The notes beneath the pieces were generated by a model. That model saw nothing but the letters and a program-made list of their open reading frames with translations, was not told the DNA's origin and ran no database searches. The translations under genes were made by a program, and so were the position numbers. This document shows, piece after piece, positions 8,268 through 17,242 of a stretch of DNA of 64,000 nt. The number at the start of each line of letters is the position of its first letter. The first letter of the stretch is position 1. This stretch comes from Streptomyces zaomyceticus (GTDB taxonomy: Bacteria; Actinomycetota; Actinomycetes; Streptomycetales; Streptomycetaceae): contig NZ_BNBZ01000009.1 in NCBI RefSeq assembly GCF_014656215.1, positions 62,001 through 126,000 on the forward strand. The letters are read 5' to 3'.

Positions 8268-9313
8268 CAGACCATGCCCCGTCCGGGCGTGTCAGGACGC
8301 ACATGGTGCGTCCTTCGCCCGTCCGGGCCGAGCACCTGGGCGCCGATCTTGTGGGTGCGCAGCGAGAGCGCGGTGCCCGCGATCCGGAGCGCCGGGGCGG
8401 CCCGTACGAGCGCCGCCGTGACGTCGTGGAGTTCGTCGACGGTCCGGAGCCACAGGGCGACGGCCAGGTTGTGGGGGCCGGTGACGGAGGTAACGAGACG
8501 GGTCTGGCGCAGCCGGCCCAGTGCCGCCACCGTCGTCGGCACTTCGAGCGGCGGTACGTCGGTCGTGACCATCGCCCACACCGGGCGTCCGGAGAACCTC
8601 GGCGCCGGCAGACAGTGGTGGTGGAGGACGCCGCCCGCGGTGAGGGCGTCCAGCCTCCGCCGTACCGTCGACTCGCTCGTGCCGCACTGCCGGGCCAGTT
8701 CGGCCGCGCTGCGGCGGGCGTCCCCCGCCAGCTCCGCGACCAGCCGGTGGTCGAGCTCCGTGAGGTTCGGCGGGGTGCCCACGCGCGCGCGTGCCCGCCG
8801 GTCCCCGCCGGTGATCTCCGTGAGGAGCTGGACCTGCCCGGGGGTGAGCTGTTCGATCCGCGACCGGTAGGGGCGGTTGTGCAGCCGGGTGACGACCTGG
8901 GTGCGGGCCCGGAGCACGCCGGGCAGCCGCCGTACCCGTCCGGCGAGATAGGCGTCGAGGGCGTACAGGTCGGGGCAGACCACGAGCAGGACGAGATCGG
9001 CGTCGCCGGTCACCTGGTGGACGCCGAGGGTGCACGGATCGCCCGAGACCTCGGTCGCGGTGGTCTCCGCGGCGCCCGCGACGCATTCCAGCTCGACCCA
9101 GGCGTAGAGCATCGCGTCGGTGCCGCTGCGGGCGGCGAGCAGTGAACTCCAGGCGTATCCCCCGGCCGTGAGGTGCTCCCAGCGCCGGGCCAGGGTGTCC
9201 GGACTCGCCCCGAGCGCGGCCGAGAGCTGGGTCCAGCTGGCGCGCGGGGCTATCTGCAGTGCGTGGATCAGCGACAGATCCGCCTCTCCCAGGACGGATT
9301 CCCCGGTACTCAT
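8267..9313 (-). CDS. Double-length Lrp/AsnC family transcriptional regulator
   Basis: The protein has 348 residues, about twice the usual Lrp length, and contains two complete modules. The first helix-turn-helix is near residues 12-50 (SLIHALQIAPRASWTQLSAA and LGASPDTLARRWEHL). The second is near 185-230 (LVAELAGDARRSAAELARQC then GTSESTVRRRLDAL). Each is followed by an AsnC-type alpha/beta ligand-binding region (DADLVLLVVCPDLYALDAYL; VTGPHNLAVALWLRTVDELH). Such fused pairs are common in Streptomyces. The ATG at 9313 was chosen because AGGGAGGGAA precedes it and the protein then begins just before the first helix-turn-helix. The frame is open to 9433 without family-like sequence. Its ligand and targets are unknown; a likely target is the divergent gene at 9460. 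Confidence 0.9.
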   Translation of the reverse strand: MSTGESVLGEADLSLIHALQIAPRASWTQLSAALGASPDTLARRWEHLTAGGYAWSSLLAARSGTDAMLYAWVELECVAGAAETTATEVSGDPCTLGVHQVTGDADLVLLVVCPDLYALDAYLAGRVRRLPGVLRARTQVVTRLHNRPYRSRIEQLTPGQVQLLTEITGGDRRARARVGTPPNLTELDHRLVAELAGDARRSAAELARQCGTSESTVRRRLDALTAGGVLHHHCLPAPRFSGRPVWAMVTTDVPPLEVPTTVAALGRLRQTRLVTSVTGPHNLAVALWLRTVDELHDVTAALVRAAPALRIAGTALSLRTHKIGAQVLGPDGRRTHHVRPDTPGRGMV

Positions 9314-9459
9314 TTCCCTCCCTGGTCGATCCCCGGCAAACCGCGGGTGTGGGTTCCAGGGCGCCCCAGGATGTGAACCGGAGGCATATGCATTCAAGCC
9401 GTCATGGCGCGGGTACGCCATTGACTCACGCATAACTCACACATGGGAGAGGACGGGGG

Positions 9460-11076
9460 ATGGGGTACATGGACATCGGCAGGCCGCCGGAGGCCGGTGA
9501 ACCCGCCGGGAACGGCGGGCTCGAAGAGAGCAGGGAGCCGCCCGTGACAGGGGTCGCGTGGATCGGCGCGGAGGGCACGCACCCGAGCGGCACGGAGGGG
9601 CCGTATCCGAGCGGCGCGGAGGGGTTGTACCCGAGCGGCACCGAGGGACCGTGCTGGAACGACGCGGAGGGGCCGTACCCGAGTGGCGCCGAGGGGACGG
9701 GCGGCGAACCGGTCCTGCTGTGGGGCGAGCAGGTGAGCGCCGACCAGCTCGCCGCCGCCGAGCGCGGATACGCCCGCTGCGGGCTCGCCGAACGACTCCT
9801 GTGGGAGCGGCTTTCCGTCTTCGAGGGCGCCTTCGGCCGGGATGCCGTCCGTACGGTGTGCGCCTCCGGGGCCCTGCCCCCGGGGAAGATCACGGTGGTC
9901 CTGGAACGGCTCGCTCCGCACGCCCTCCTCCCCGTCGACGACCTCTTCGACGGCGAGAACGACGTCCCCCGCTACTGGATGCCGCACCCGATGAGGGCCG
10001 TGGGCGCCCGCCGGCTCACCGAACGGGGCGACCGCCGGTCCCTCGTCCTGCGCCACCGGCGATGGTGCGTCAAGCTCGCCCGGCGGGCCGCCGACTGGTG
10101 GCAGAGCGGCCGGCAGCTCGACGCCCGTGACCTCGCCCTGCGCGAACTCCCCGACCTGGCCGCCGCCATGGACCCGACGACGGCGCCGCTCTCGGCGAGC
10201 GACGAGGCCGACGCGGCCGTCGAGATCACGGTCTCCCTCTGGTTCCTGTGGGTGGCCTGCGGCCGGGCCGCGGAGGGCCGGACCCGGCTGCGGCACGCCC
10301 TGTCCCTGCGTACCGGCCCCCCGTCGGCCCGCGCCCTGTGGCTCGCCGCCTTCCTGGAGCTGGAGTCGGGCCGTCCCGACGACGCCGACCCGCTCCTCGT
10401 CCAGGCCTGGGCGGCGGCCGTACGGGACGGGGACGACCAGGCCTTGGGCCTGCTCGCCCATCTGCGGGGCGCGACCGCCCTCTACCAGGGCCGTACGCGC
10501 GCGGCGGCGGACGAATTCCGGGAAGCCCTCGCGCTGATGGGGGAGTACCCGGAGTTCGGGCCGACCCGGCACGCGTGCTGGGTCGGCCTCGCCCTCGCCC
10601 TGTGCAGGACCGACCCCGAGGCCGCGCAGGAGGCGCTGGACCAGGGCGACCTGGACCGCGAGAGCCGCTGGTCCCGGGCGGGCCGTGATCTGTGCGCCGA
10701 TGCCTGGTCGTATGTCGTGCGGGCCGAGCTCGCCGCCTGGGACGGCGAGCTGGAGCAGGCCGCCGCATACGCCCGGCGGGCGCTGCGCAAGCATCTGCGC
10801 ATGGGTTCGGCCGCGGGAGCGGCCGGCGCGGCGGAGCTTCTCGCCCAGCTGCGGCTGTCGGCGGGGGAACGGGACGAGGCGGCCCATCTGCTCGGCGCGG
10901 TCGACCTGTTGCGGACGTCCGTCTTCGACGCGTCGTACCGGCCCGCGGAGTACTGCGTGACGACCCGGGCCCGCAGCGAGCGGGCTCTGCGGGCGCTGCT
11001 CGACGGCAAGGAGCTGCGGTACGCGTACGAAGAGGGTGCGAGACGTGGCCTGTTCTCCCTCGCGGGCGAGGCCTGA
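9460..11076 (+). CDS. Orphan helical-repeat protein resembling the C-terminal half of AfsR/LuxR-type ATPases
   Basis: The protein has 538 residues. The first 78 contain five tandem octapeptides of the form EGxxPSGx (residues 38-77). Then LLWERLSVFEGAFGRDAVRTVC matches the winged-helix segment that follows the nucleotide-binding domain in AfsR-like and LuxR-type signalling ATPases. The remainder is alpha-helical and TPR-like (ALWLAAFLELESGRPDDADP; AAYARRALRKHLRMGS; LAQLRLSAGERDEAAHLLGA). There is no P-loop and no DNA-binding domain, so this is a stand-alone effector-like half. The ATG at 9460 has GAGAGG seven bases upstream. It is divergent from the Lrp-type regulator, with 146 bases between. 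Function unknown. Confidence 0.75.
   Translation: MGYMDIGRPPEAGEPAGNGGLEESREPPVTGVAWIGAEGTHPSGTEGPYPSGAEGLYPSGTEGPCWNDAEGPYPSGAEGTGGEPVLLWGEQVSADQLAAAERGYARCGLAERLLWERLSVFEGAFGRDAVRTVCASGALPPGKITVVLERLAPHALLPVDDLFDGENDVPRYWMPHPMRAVGARRLTERGDRRSLVLRHRRWCVKLARRAADWWQSGRQLDARDLALRELPDLAAAMDPTTAPLSASDEADAAVEITVSLWFLWVACGRAAEGRTRLRHALSLRTGPPSARALWLAAFLELESGRPDDADPLLVQAWAAAVRDGDDQALGLLAHLRGATALYQGRTRAAADEFREALALMGEYPEFGPTRHACWVGLALALCRTDPEAAQEALDQGDLDRESRWSRAGRDLCADAWSYVVRAELAAWDGELEQAAAYARRALRKHLRMGSAAGAAGAAELLAQLRLSAGERDEAAHLLGAVDLLRTSVFDASYRPAEYCVTTRARSERALRALLDGKELRYAYEEGARRGLFSLAGEA
9571..9690 (+). repeat. Five 24-bp tandem repeats encoding EGxxPSGx octapeptides
   Basis: Period 24 bp, five units, in frame: EGTHPSGT, EGPYPSGA, EGLYPSGT, EGPCWNDA, EGPYPSGA. 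The fourth unit has diverged. This looks like a minisatellite within the coding region, prone to copy-number change. Confidence 0.9.
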
Positions 11077-11165
11077 CGGGCCTCCCTCGGGTCGAGTCCC
11101 GGCCGGTCCCGGCAGGTCCCTGACATTCACCGCCCGTTGTCGGTCGCTCTGTCTACGATGCCGTC

Positions 11166-12185
11166 ATGTGGTTCGCCTTCGCCCTGGCCGCGGTCTTCCT
11201 GCTGTTCTTCGGCGTCGGTGTGCGGCGGGACCGGCGCCGCTTCGGCAATGCCGTGCTCCTCGGCCTCGCCGTCACCTTCCTCGGCATCGGACTGATCGCG
11301 GGGATCGACGACGCCCCGCCCGGAGTCGCCGAGACCGTGATGCTCGTCGTGCTGCTCGGCCTCGGCCTCGGCCCGGTCGTCCTCGCGGGACTGCTCACCG
11401 CGAACGGCGTGAAGATGGTCCGCAAGGAGGGCAGGAGCCCCGCCAACCTGCTCTCGCTGCTCGCCGGGCTCGGCATGTTCGGGGTGATGATCCTGGCCGT
11501 GGCGGCCGCCGCCACCGGGTCGTGGGCCCTGAACATACTGGTCGTCACCACCCTCTTCCTCCTCGGCTACGTCTCCTTCCTCTTCGTCTGCTTCGTCGGC
11601 TACGCGTTCCTCTACGGCCGGATGCGGATCCGCCGCGACGCCGACTACGTCGTCGTCCTCGGCTCCGGACTGATCGGCGGCCGCCGGGTGCCCCCGCTCC
11701 TCGCGAGCAGGCTGGACCGGGGACGGGAGGTGTACGAGAAGCTCGCCGCGCACGAGCGGCGCGACGGCGTCGCCCCCGTCCTCATCACCTCGGGCGGGCA
11801 GGGCCCCGACGAGGAGCTCCCCGAGTCGCACGCGATGGCCGACTACCTCGTCGAGCGCGGTTTCCCGGCGGAGGCCGTGGTGCGCGAGGACCGCTCACGC
11901 ACCACCGAGGAGAACATGCTCTTCAGCAGGGAGCTGATGGAGCGGGAGCGGCCCGGGGCCTCGTGCGTGATCGTCACCAACAACTTCCACGCCTTCCGGG
12001 CCTCCCTGCTGGCCCGCAGGGCGGGCATGGACGGCCAGGTGGTGGGCTCGCCGACCGCCGCCTACTTCTGGCCGTCGGCGACCATCCGCGAGTTCGTCGC
12101 CGTCTTCCTCCAGTACAAGGTGGTCAACCTCGGGATCTGTCTGACCCTGATCCTGCTCGGAGTGCTCGCCTGGGCGAGCCGCTGA
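11166..12185 (+). CDS. YdcF/DUF218-family membrane protein
   Basis: The protein has 339 residues. The first 140 or so contain about four membrane helices (residues 2-18, 30-50, 58-78 and 98-140). They are followed by a DUF218 (YdcF/SanA-like) domain with the conserved blocks DYVVVLGSGLIGGRRVPPLL, LITSGGQGPDEELPES, EDRSRTTEENM and VIVTNNFHAFRASLLA. A last hydrophobic helix is at the C-terminus. E. coli YdcF binds SAM-like ligands and SanA/ElyC members affect the cell envelope, but the role of this membrane-bound form is not known. It follows the 9460 gene by 89 bases and ends before a bidirectional terminator. Confidence 0.88.
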   Translation: MWFAFALAAVFLLFFGVGVRRDRRRFGNAVLLGLAVTFLGIGLIAGIDDAPPGVAETVMLVVLLGLGLGPVVLAGLLTANGVKMVRKEGRSPANLLSLLAGLGMFGVMILAVAAAATGSWALNILVVTTLFLLGYVSFLFVCFVGYAFLYGRMRIRRDADYVVVLGSGLIGGRRVPPLLASRLDRGREVYEKLAAHERRDGVAPVLITSGGQGPDEELPESHAMADYLVERGFPAEAVVREDRSRTTEENMLFSRELMERERPGASCVIVTNNFHAFRASLLARRAGMDGQVVGSPTAAYFWPSATIREFVAVFLQYKVVNLGICLTLILLGVLAWASR

Positions 12186-12218
12186 GGGCCCTGCCGGGTC
12201 ATCGGTGCCTCCTCTCCC

Positions 12219-12239
12219 GGCGCCGCCGCGTGCGGCGCC
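12219..12239. terminator. Bidirectional hairpin terminator
   Basis: GGCGCCGC and GCGGCGCC pair around a 5-base loop, between the convergent YdcF and alkylsulfatase genes. Confidence 0.65.
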
Positions 12240-12242
12240 CGC

Positions 12243-14081
12243 TCACGGGGTGACGATCGGGAAGTCGGTGTCGGGCGTCGTCACGTACGAGAAGAGCCGT
12301 GCCAGCAGGGCCGGGTCGCCGTCCATCCCGATCCCGAGCTCCTGGACGTCCCGGCCGGCGAGCAGTCCGAGAAGCCGCGGCTTGTCCAGGGTCAGGGTGA
12401 GCCCGGCGGGCGTCCGGGGTTCGCCCTCCACGGTCCGGTGGGTGAGGGCGCCGTTGTGCAGGGTGAGGCGGCGCCGGCCCTCCTCCGGGAACACCAGGTC
12501 GAGGGTCAGCTCCTCGTCCCACGCGCGCGGGCCGTCGATCCGGATGGCGATCGAGTCGATCAGCATGGGCACGGTCAGGGCCATCGCCATCTCGGGGTTG
12601 GTCATGTCGACCATCTCGCCGGAGACGCCGTGCCGGAGCTCCTGCGCGGAGGTGAGGTAGAAGTTGCGCCAGGGGCCGTTCTCGGCGCCGTACCCCAGTC
12701 GCTCGTAGACCCCGGCGAGCGCCTCCTTCGCGTCCCGCCGCACGTCGGCGTCGTCCGGCTCGGCGAAGACCAGATGGTTGAGCAGGGTCGCGGCGAACCG
12801 CAGATCGCCCCTCTCGGCGTACGCGCGGCCCTTGGCGAGGGTCTCGGCGGGGCCGCCGGCCACGGCCACGTACCGCCGCGCGAGCTCGGCCGGCGGGTGC
12901 TCCCACAGATGGGCCACGTTTCCGTCGAACCAGCCGAGGTAGCGCTGGTAGATCGCCTTGGTGTTGTGGTTCAGGGAGCCGTAGTAGCCGCGTGCGTGCC
13001 AGGACGCGGCGAGCGCGGGCGGCAGCTCGATCCGCTCGGCGATCTCCGGGCCCGTGAGGCCCTCGTTGAGCATCCGCAGCGTCTGGTCGTGCATGTACGC
13101 GTAGAGGTCGCGCTGTTCGGCCAGGAACCGCACCACGTTGTCGTGGCCCCAGGTCGGCCAGTGGTGGGAGGCGAAGCCGACGTCGTACCGGCCGTGGAAG
13201 TACTCGATCGCCTCGTCGAGGTACGCGGCCCAGATCCGGGAGTCGCGGACGACCGCCCCGCGCAGGGTCAGGATGTTGTGCATGTTGTGCGTGGCGTTCT
13301 CGGCCAGGCACAGGGCGCGGTGGTCGGGGAAGAGGAAGTTCATCTCGGCCGGGGCCTCGGTGCCCGGCGTCAGCTGGAAGACGATCCGCACCCCGTCGAC
13401 CGTCTCCTCCTGGCCGGTCTCCGTGATGTCCACGGTCGGCGGGATCAGGCTGATGGTGCCGATGGAGGTGGTCGAGCCGAGCCCGGCGCCGATCTGGGCG
13501 TCCGGGGCCTTGGGCAGATTCGCCCCGTACATGTAGCTCGCGCGGCGGGTCATCGCATTGCCCGCGTACACGTTCTCGCTGACCGCGTGCTCCAGGAATC
13601 CGGCGGGCGCGAGGATCGGCACGCCCTCCTCGGTCCCGTGCGGGAGCACGCCGCGGGCGCCGCCGAAGTGGTCGCCGTGCGAGTGGGTGTAGATCAGCCC
13701 GGTGACCGGGCGGTCCCCGCGGTGCGCCCGGTAGAGCGCGAGGGCCGCGGCGGCGGTCTCCGTGGAGATGAGCGGGTCGATGACGACGATCCCGCGCTCG
13801 CCCTCGACGATCGTCATGTTGGAGAGGTCGAGCCCGCGCACCTGGTAGATGCCCTCGGTGACCTCGTACAGGCCCTGTCGGGTGCAGAGCTGGGCCTGGC
13901 GCCAGAGACTCGGATGCGCGGTGTCGGGGCAGTCCGCCTTCAGGAAGCCGTAGACGTCACCGTCCCAGACCGTGCGGCCCGCGGCGTCCGTGATCACACC
14001 CGGGGCGACGGAGCCGAGGTAGCCCCGGTCGGCGTTCTCGAAGTCGGTGGTGTCCTCGAAGGAGGGCAGGGTGTCGCTCAT
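12243..14081 (-). CDS. Linear primary alkylsulfatase (SdsA1-like, MBL fold)
   Basis: The protein has 612 residues. The metallo-beta-lactamase domain carries the zinc ligands in YTHSHGDHFGGARGV, then the second metal-site block with HRALCLAENATHNMHNI, both diagnostic of SdsA1-type alkylsulfatases. The middle helical domain (AAYLDEAIEYFHGRYDVGF; SHHWPTWGHDNVVRFLAEQR) mediates dimerisation, and the C-terminal region (from about 495) resembles the SCP2-like substrate-binding domain. The family hydrolyses medium-chain alkyl sulfates such as SDS to an alcohol and sulfate. No signal peptide is visible, unlike secreted Pseudomonas SdsA1. The ATG at 14081 (MSDTLPSFED) was chosen; GGAG lies about 10 bases upstream, and the frame is open further up. 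Confidence 0.9.
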   Translation of the reverse strand: MSDTLPSFEDTTDFENADRGYLGSVAPGVITDAAGRTVWDGDVYGFLKADCPDTAHPSLWRQAQLCTRQGLYEVTEGIYQVRGLDLSNMTIVEGERGIVVIDPLISTETAAAALALYRAHRGDRPVTGLIYTHSHGDHFGGARGVLPHGTEEGVPILAPAGFLEHAVSENVYAGNAMTRRASYMYGANLPKAPDAQIGAGLGSTTSIGTISLIPPTVDITETGQEETVDGVRIVFQLTPGTEAPAEMNFLFPDHRALCLAENATHNMHNILTLRGAVVRDSRIWAAYLDEAIEYFHGRYDVGFASHHWPTWGHDNVVRFLAEQRDLYAYMHDQTLRMLNEGLTGPEIAERIELPPALAASWHARGYYGSLNHNTKAIYQRYLGWFDGNVAHLWEHPPAELARRYVAVAGGPAETLAKGRAYAERGDLRFAATLLNHLVFAEPDDADVRRDAKEALAGVYERLGYGAENGPWRNFYLTSAQELRHGVSGEMVDMTNPEMAMALTVPMLIDSIAIRIDGPRAWDEELTLDLVFPEEGRRRLTLHNGALTHRTVEGEPRTPAGLTLTLDKPRLLGLLAGRDVQELGIGMDGDPALLARLFSYVTTPDTDFPIVTP

Positions 14082-14270
14082 GGACCGGGGCTCCGTTCCG
14101 CGCGGGCGGTGATCGGCGTACCGGTCCATCTGAACACCGGGCCGGTACGGCCGCACTCCGGCGGGAAACGGCGCGGGGGGCGGGCAGGAGGCGCGCGGGA
14201 AACCGCGCCGGGTCCGCGGAAGCGGCGGGAGCCGCGGTCCGTACCTACTCTGGAGGTACGGAGGTCCCCC

Positions 14271-14552
14271 ATGAGCCGACGGCACCACTTCCACATCGAC
14301 CACCTCGGTCACTCGGTCTCCGCGACCGTCCAGACCGGGCACAGGTCCGTCGTCGAGATCCTCGTCGACGGCAAGGAGACCGGTCACACCCCGATCAAGG
14401 ACGACGGGCCGGTCACCGTCCCGGTCGAGCTGCCGACCGACCCGCCGACCGAGGTGACCGTACGGGCGACCCCGGGGCCGGGCGAACCGAGCTGCCAGCT
14501 GCTCGTGCCGGACGGCGGGGAGCCGCGGGAGATGGCGCCCAGGCCGTACTGA
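14271..14552 (+). CDS. Small conserved-looking hypothetical protein
   Basis: The ATG at 14271 is preceded by two GGAGG runs (the nearest ends six bases before it) and by a possible -10 element TACTCT at about 14246. It encodes 93 residues, starting MSRRHHFHIDHLGHSVSATV and containing VVEILVDGKETG and a Pro/Thr-rich beta-like region. There are no membrane segments or cysteine clusters apart from one Cys. Codon use is typical for the genome. I do not recognise the family. It lies divergent from the alkylsulfatase gene and is convergent with the kinase gene. Confidence 0.65.
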   Translation: MSRRHHFHIDHLGHSVSATVQTGHRSVVEILVDGKETGHTPIKDDGPVTVPVELPTDPPTEVTVRATPGPGEPSCQLLVPDGGEPREMAPRPY

Positions 14553-14596
14553 CGGGACCCGGGGGGCGGCGCCGGTACGGCCGGGCCCCGGCCGGC

Positions 14597-15751
14597 TCAG
14601 GAGAGCCAGGCCATCCCGATGATCAGGAAGACGACGAAGGCGATGGCTCCCGCCACGGCCGCCGTCTTGCGGGGACGGCGCCGGGAGAGCTCCGCGAGCC
14701 CGCCACCGGCACTGGACGGCTTCTCCCGCCGCCGGGAGGCGGGGGCACCGGTGGAGGTGGGTCTGTGCCCCTGACCGGGCGCGGATCTGTGCCCCTGACC
14801 GGGCCCGGACGCGGGCATGGGCGCCGACGGCGGCAGCGGCGCGGGCCGGGCCGCGGCGGCCGGCGCCGGGCCCGTGGTGCGGCCCGTGGGGTGGTGCGGC
14901 GCGTGGGGCCGGTGCTGCGCCGGGGCGGGCTGCTGCGGGTAGGCGCGCCAGGCGCCCGAGGAGAACCAGTCCGCGATGGCCTGCGCCGTCGGCCGCTGCT
15001 CCGGCTGCTTCGCCAGCAGGCTCAGCAGATACGTCTCGAACTCGGGCGGCAGCGCCACACCGAGCCGGCCCGGGGGCATCGGGGCGGTGTCGATGTGCTG
15101 GTACAGCAGGGCCGTCGCCGTGTCCGCCCGGAACGGTGGCCTTCCGGTGAGGAGCTGGTAGAGCACACAGCCGAGCGAGTACACGTCAGAGGCGGGCGAG
15201 GCGGGCTGCCCGAGCGCCCGCTCGGGGGCCAAATAGAGCCCCGTGCCCACGATCTGACCCGTCGTCGTCAGCGCCGCGGAGGGGTCGTCGACGAAGCGCG
15301 CGATGCCGAAGTCGGCCAGCTTCACCGTCCCGTCGGCGTCGACCAGCAGGTTCCCCGGCTTGATGTCCCGGTGCACGACACCCTGACGGTGCGCGGCCGC
15401 GAGTCCGGCGGCGGCGTGCGCGGCGACCACGGCGACCCGCTCGGCGGGCAGGACCAGCGGATCGGAGGGGCTGCCCGCGAGGCTGTCGCCCTCCACCAAC
15501 TCCATGACGAGGAACAGCTTTCCGTCCCACGTCCCGAAGTCGAAGACGCCCACCACGTGCGGGTGGCTCAGCCGGGCGGCGGTCTGCGCCTCCAGCCGGA
15601 ACCGGTCGGCGGCGGAGGGGTCGGTCCCGTGCGCCAGCATCAGCTTCACGGCGACGTCCCGGCCGAGCACCTCGTCGGTGGCCTGCCACACCTCGCCCAT
15701 ACCGCCCCGACCGATACACACATGAAGCCGATATCGGTCCGCGACCAGCAC
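14597..15751 (-). CDS. Serine/threonine protein kinase (PknB-like), tail-anchored
   Basis: The protein has 384 residues from the GTG at 15751. The kinase domain at about 5-265 is complete: glycine loop IGRGGMGEVW, the ATP-binding Lys in VAVKLML, catalytic loop HRDIKPGNLL, DFG in LADFGIARF, and the GTGLYLAPERAL activation-segment end. A Pro/Ala-rich linker follows with two GPGQGHRSAPGQGHR-like repeats. A hydrophobic helix (AIAFVVFLIIGMAWLS) lies at the very C-terminus, so there is almost no external sensor domain. The frame continues far upstream (to 16966) without kinase-like sequence; an alternative TTG lies about 11 codons before the chosen start. Targets are unknown. Confidence 0.87.
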   Translation of the reverse strand: MLVADRYRLHVCIGRGGMGEVWQATDEVLGRDVAVKLMLAHGTDPSAADRFRLEAQTAARLSHPHVVGVFDFGTWDGKLFLVMELVEGDSLAGSPSDPLVLPAERVAVVAAHAAAGLAAAHRQGVVHRDIKPGNLLVDADGTVKLADFGIARFVDDPSAALTTTGQIVGTGLYLAPERALGQPASPASDVYSLGCVLYQLLTGRPPFRADTATALLYQHIDTAPMPPGRLGVALPPEFETYLLSLLAKQPEQRPTAQAIADWFSSGAWRAYPQQPAPAQHRPHAPHHPTGRTTGPAPAAAARPAPLPPSAPMPASGPGQGHRSAPGQGHRPTSTGAPASRRREKPSSAGGGLAELSRRRPRKTAAVAGAIAFVVFLIIGMAWLS

Positions 15752-15952
15752 CTGGAGACCACCCTTTCGACGATCGATCAACTTGACGGAAGGGAACCAG
15801 CGTAGAGCCGTCGGACCACGCGCTTCGCCGCGCTCCCCCCTCCCGGCGCCCACCCGGTGCACCGCACCCCTGATGCGGGTGAACGGAAGGTGTCGCCGGG
15901 AGTTAGCATCGCGGCCCGGAGCGAGTTCCGGTGAACAGGAACGGAGGGGGTC

Positions 15953-16831
15953 GTGGCGCGACCTCGTGTGGGTGTGGCGGTACTGACGATGGGCACGCGC
16001 CCGGCCGAGCTGGGAGCGCTGCTCGACTCCGTGGCACGGCAGGACGAACCCGCGCACCGGATCGTCGTCGTCGGCAACGGCACCGGAACCCTCCCGGAAC
16101 TCCCCGAGGGGGTCACCGGAGTCGAACTCCCCGAGAACCGGGGTGTGTCCGGCGGCCGGAACGTCGCGATCGAGACGCTGCGCGCCCTCGGGGACATCGA
16201 CGTGCTGGTGGACCTCGACGACGACGGCCTGCTCGTCGACACGGACGTCTTCAGCCGCCTGGCCGATCTCTACGAGGCCGATCCGTACCTCGGCGTCGTG
16301 TCGTTCCGCATCGCCGACGAGACCGGCGAGACGCAGCGGCGCCACGTTCCGCGCCTCGGGGCGAAGGACCCGATGCGCGGCGGGGAGGTCACCACCTTCC
16401 TCGGCGGCGGCCACGGCCTGTCGATGCCGATGCTCGACGAGATCGGCGGCTGGCCGGAGGAGTTCTTCTTCACCCACGAGGAGACCGACCTCGCCTGGCG
16501 CGCCCTCGACGCGGGCTGGAAGGTCGTCTACGAGCCGAAACTGCTCCTGCAGCACCCCAGGACCAGCCCGGCCCGGCACGCCGTGTACTACCGGATGACC
16601 GCCCGCAACCGCGTCTGGCTGGCCAAGCGCAACCTGCCGGCCCTGCTCGTCCCGGTCTACCTGGGCGTCTGGACCCTGCTCACCCTGGCCCGCACCCGTT
16701 CCCTGCCGGGCCTGGCGTCCTGGTTCGCCGGCTTCGCGGAGGGCGTCCGCCGCTCCTGCGGCCCCCGCCACCCCATGCGCTGGTCCACGGTCCGCCGCAT
16801 GACCCGCCTGGGCCGCCCGCCGGTCATCTGA
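15953..16831 (+). CDS. Family 2 glycosyltransferase
   Basis: The protein has 292 residues. The GT-A fold starts at once (VGVAVLTMGTRPAELGALLD). It has the nucleotide-sugar motif VDLDDDGLL near residue 85 (a DxD-type metal site), NRGVSGGRNVAIE, and FLGGGHGLSMPMLDEIGGWP with EETDLAWRALDAGW as the acceptor or base region. It resembles rhamnosyl- or galactofuranosyl-type GT2 enzymes. The C-terminal part has one hydrophobic stretch (LPALLVPVYLGVWTLLTLA) that may be membrane-associated. The GTG start has GGAGGGGG upstream. It is divergent from the kinase gene with 201 bases between, in which I see no other feature. The sugar donor and acceptor are unknown. Confidence 0.87.
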   Translation: MARPRVGVAVLTMGTRPAELGALLDSVARQDEPAHRIVVVGNGTGTLPELPEGVTGVELPENRGVSGGRNVAIETLRALGDIDVLVDLDDDGLLVDTDVFSRLADLYEADPYLGVVSFRIADETGETQRRHVPRLGAKDPMRGGEVTTFLGGGHGLSMPMLDEIGGWPEEFFFTHEETDLAWRALDAGWKVVYEPKLLLQHPRTSPARHAVYYRMTARNRVWLAKRNLPALLVPVYLGVWTLLTLARTRSLPGLASWFAGFAEGVRRSCGPRHPMRWSTVRRMTRLGRPPVI

Positions 16832-16966
16832 CACGCTCCCGGCCACCGGCGATCCGGCACACCGGGCCGATGCCCACCCTCGGCCGATGCCCACCCGCGG
16901 CCGCCGCCCGCCCCACGGGCGGCGGCGGCCGGGAGGCGCCCGGTCGCGCCTTTCCCCGGAAACCAC

Positions 16967-17004
16967 TCAGGGGCCTGATCCGATGTCTCGGATCAGGCCC
17001 CTGA
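16967..17004. terminator. Very strong hairpin terminator downstream of tRNA-Pro
   Basis: A perfect 17-bp stem (TCAGGGGCCTGATCCGA with its complement) encloses the tetraloop TGTC. It begins 16 bases after the tRNA 3' end on the minus strand and is the likely end of that transcript. Confidence 0.85.
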
Positions 17005-17020
17005 ACTGGTCTTACGGCTG

Positions 17021-17094
17021 TCGGGGTGGCGGGATTTGAACCCACGACCTCTTCGTCCCGAACGAAGCGCGCTGCCAAGCTGCGCTACACCCCG
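17021..17094 (-). tRNA. tRNA-Pro (anticodon CGG)
   Basis: The minus strand folds as a 74-nt tRNA. The acceptor stem CGGGGTG pairs with CACCCCG, followed by discriminator A. The D arm contains AGCGCAGCTTGGCAGCGC. The anticodon stem CTTCG/CGAAG encloses the loop TTCGGGA with anticodon CGG. The T arm is GTGGGTTCAAATCCCGC. No CCA is encoded, as is common in Streptomyces. Confidence 0.95.
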
Positions 17095-17242
17095 ATGTCG
17101 CTGCTTTGTTGTTCACGTCGCGGCGACATCGATTACTTTAGCCCACGCGCGCGCTGAGACGAAATCCGGTTTTCGGGGGGCGCGGCGCAGGTCAGGGCGG
17201 AGGCCCGGGAGGGCGAGCCGCCGGACGGGTGAGGGGGAGACC

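Noticed and set aside
14597..16966. One very long kinase protein starting at 16966
   Set aside because: Residues before about 15751 have no family similarity and run antisense to the glycosyltransferase gene; the kinase domain starts at the GTG at 15751.
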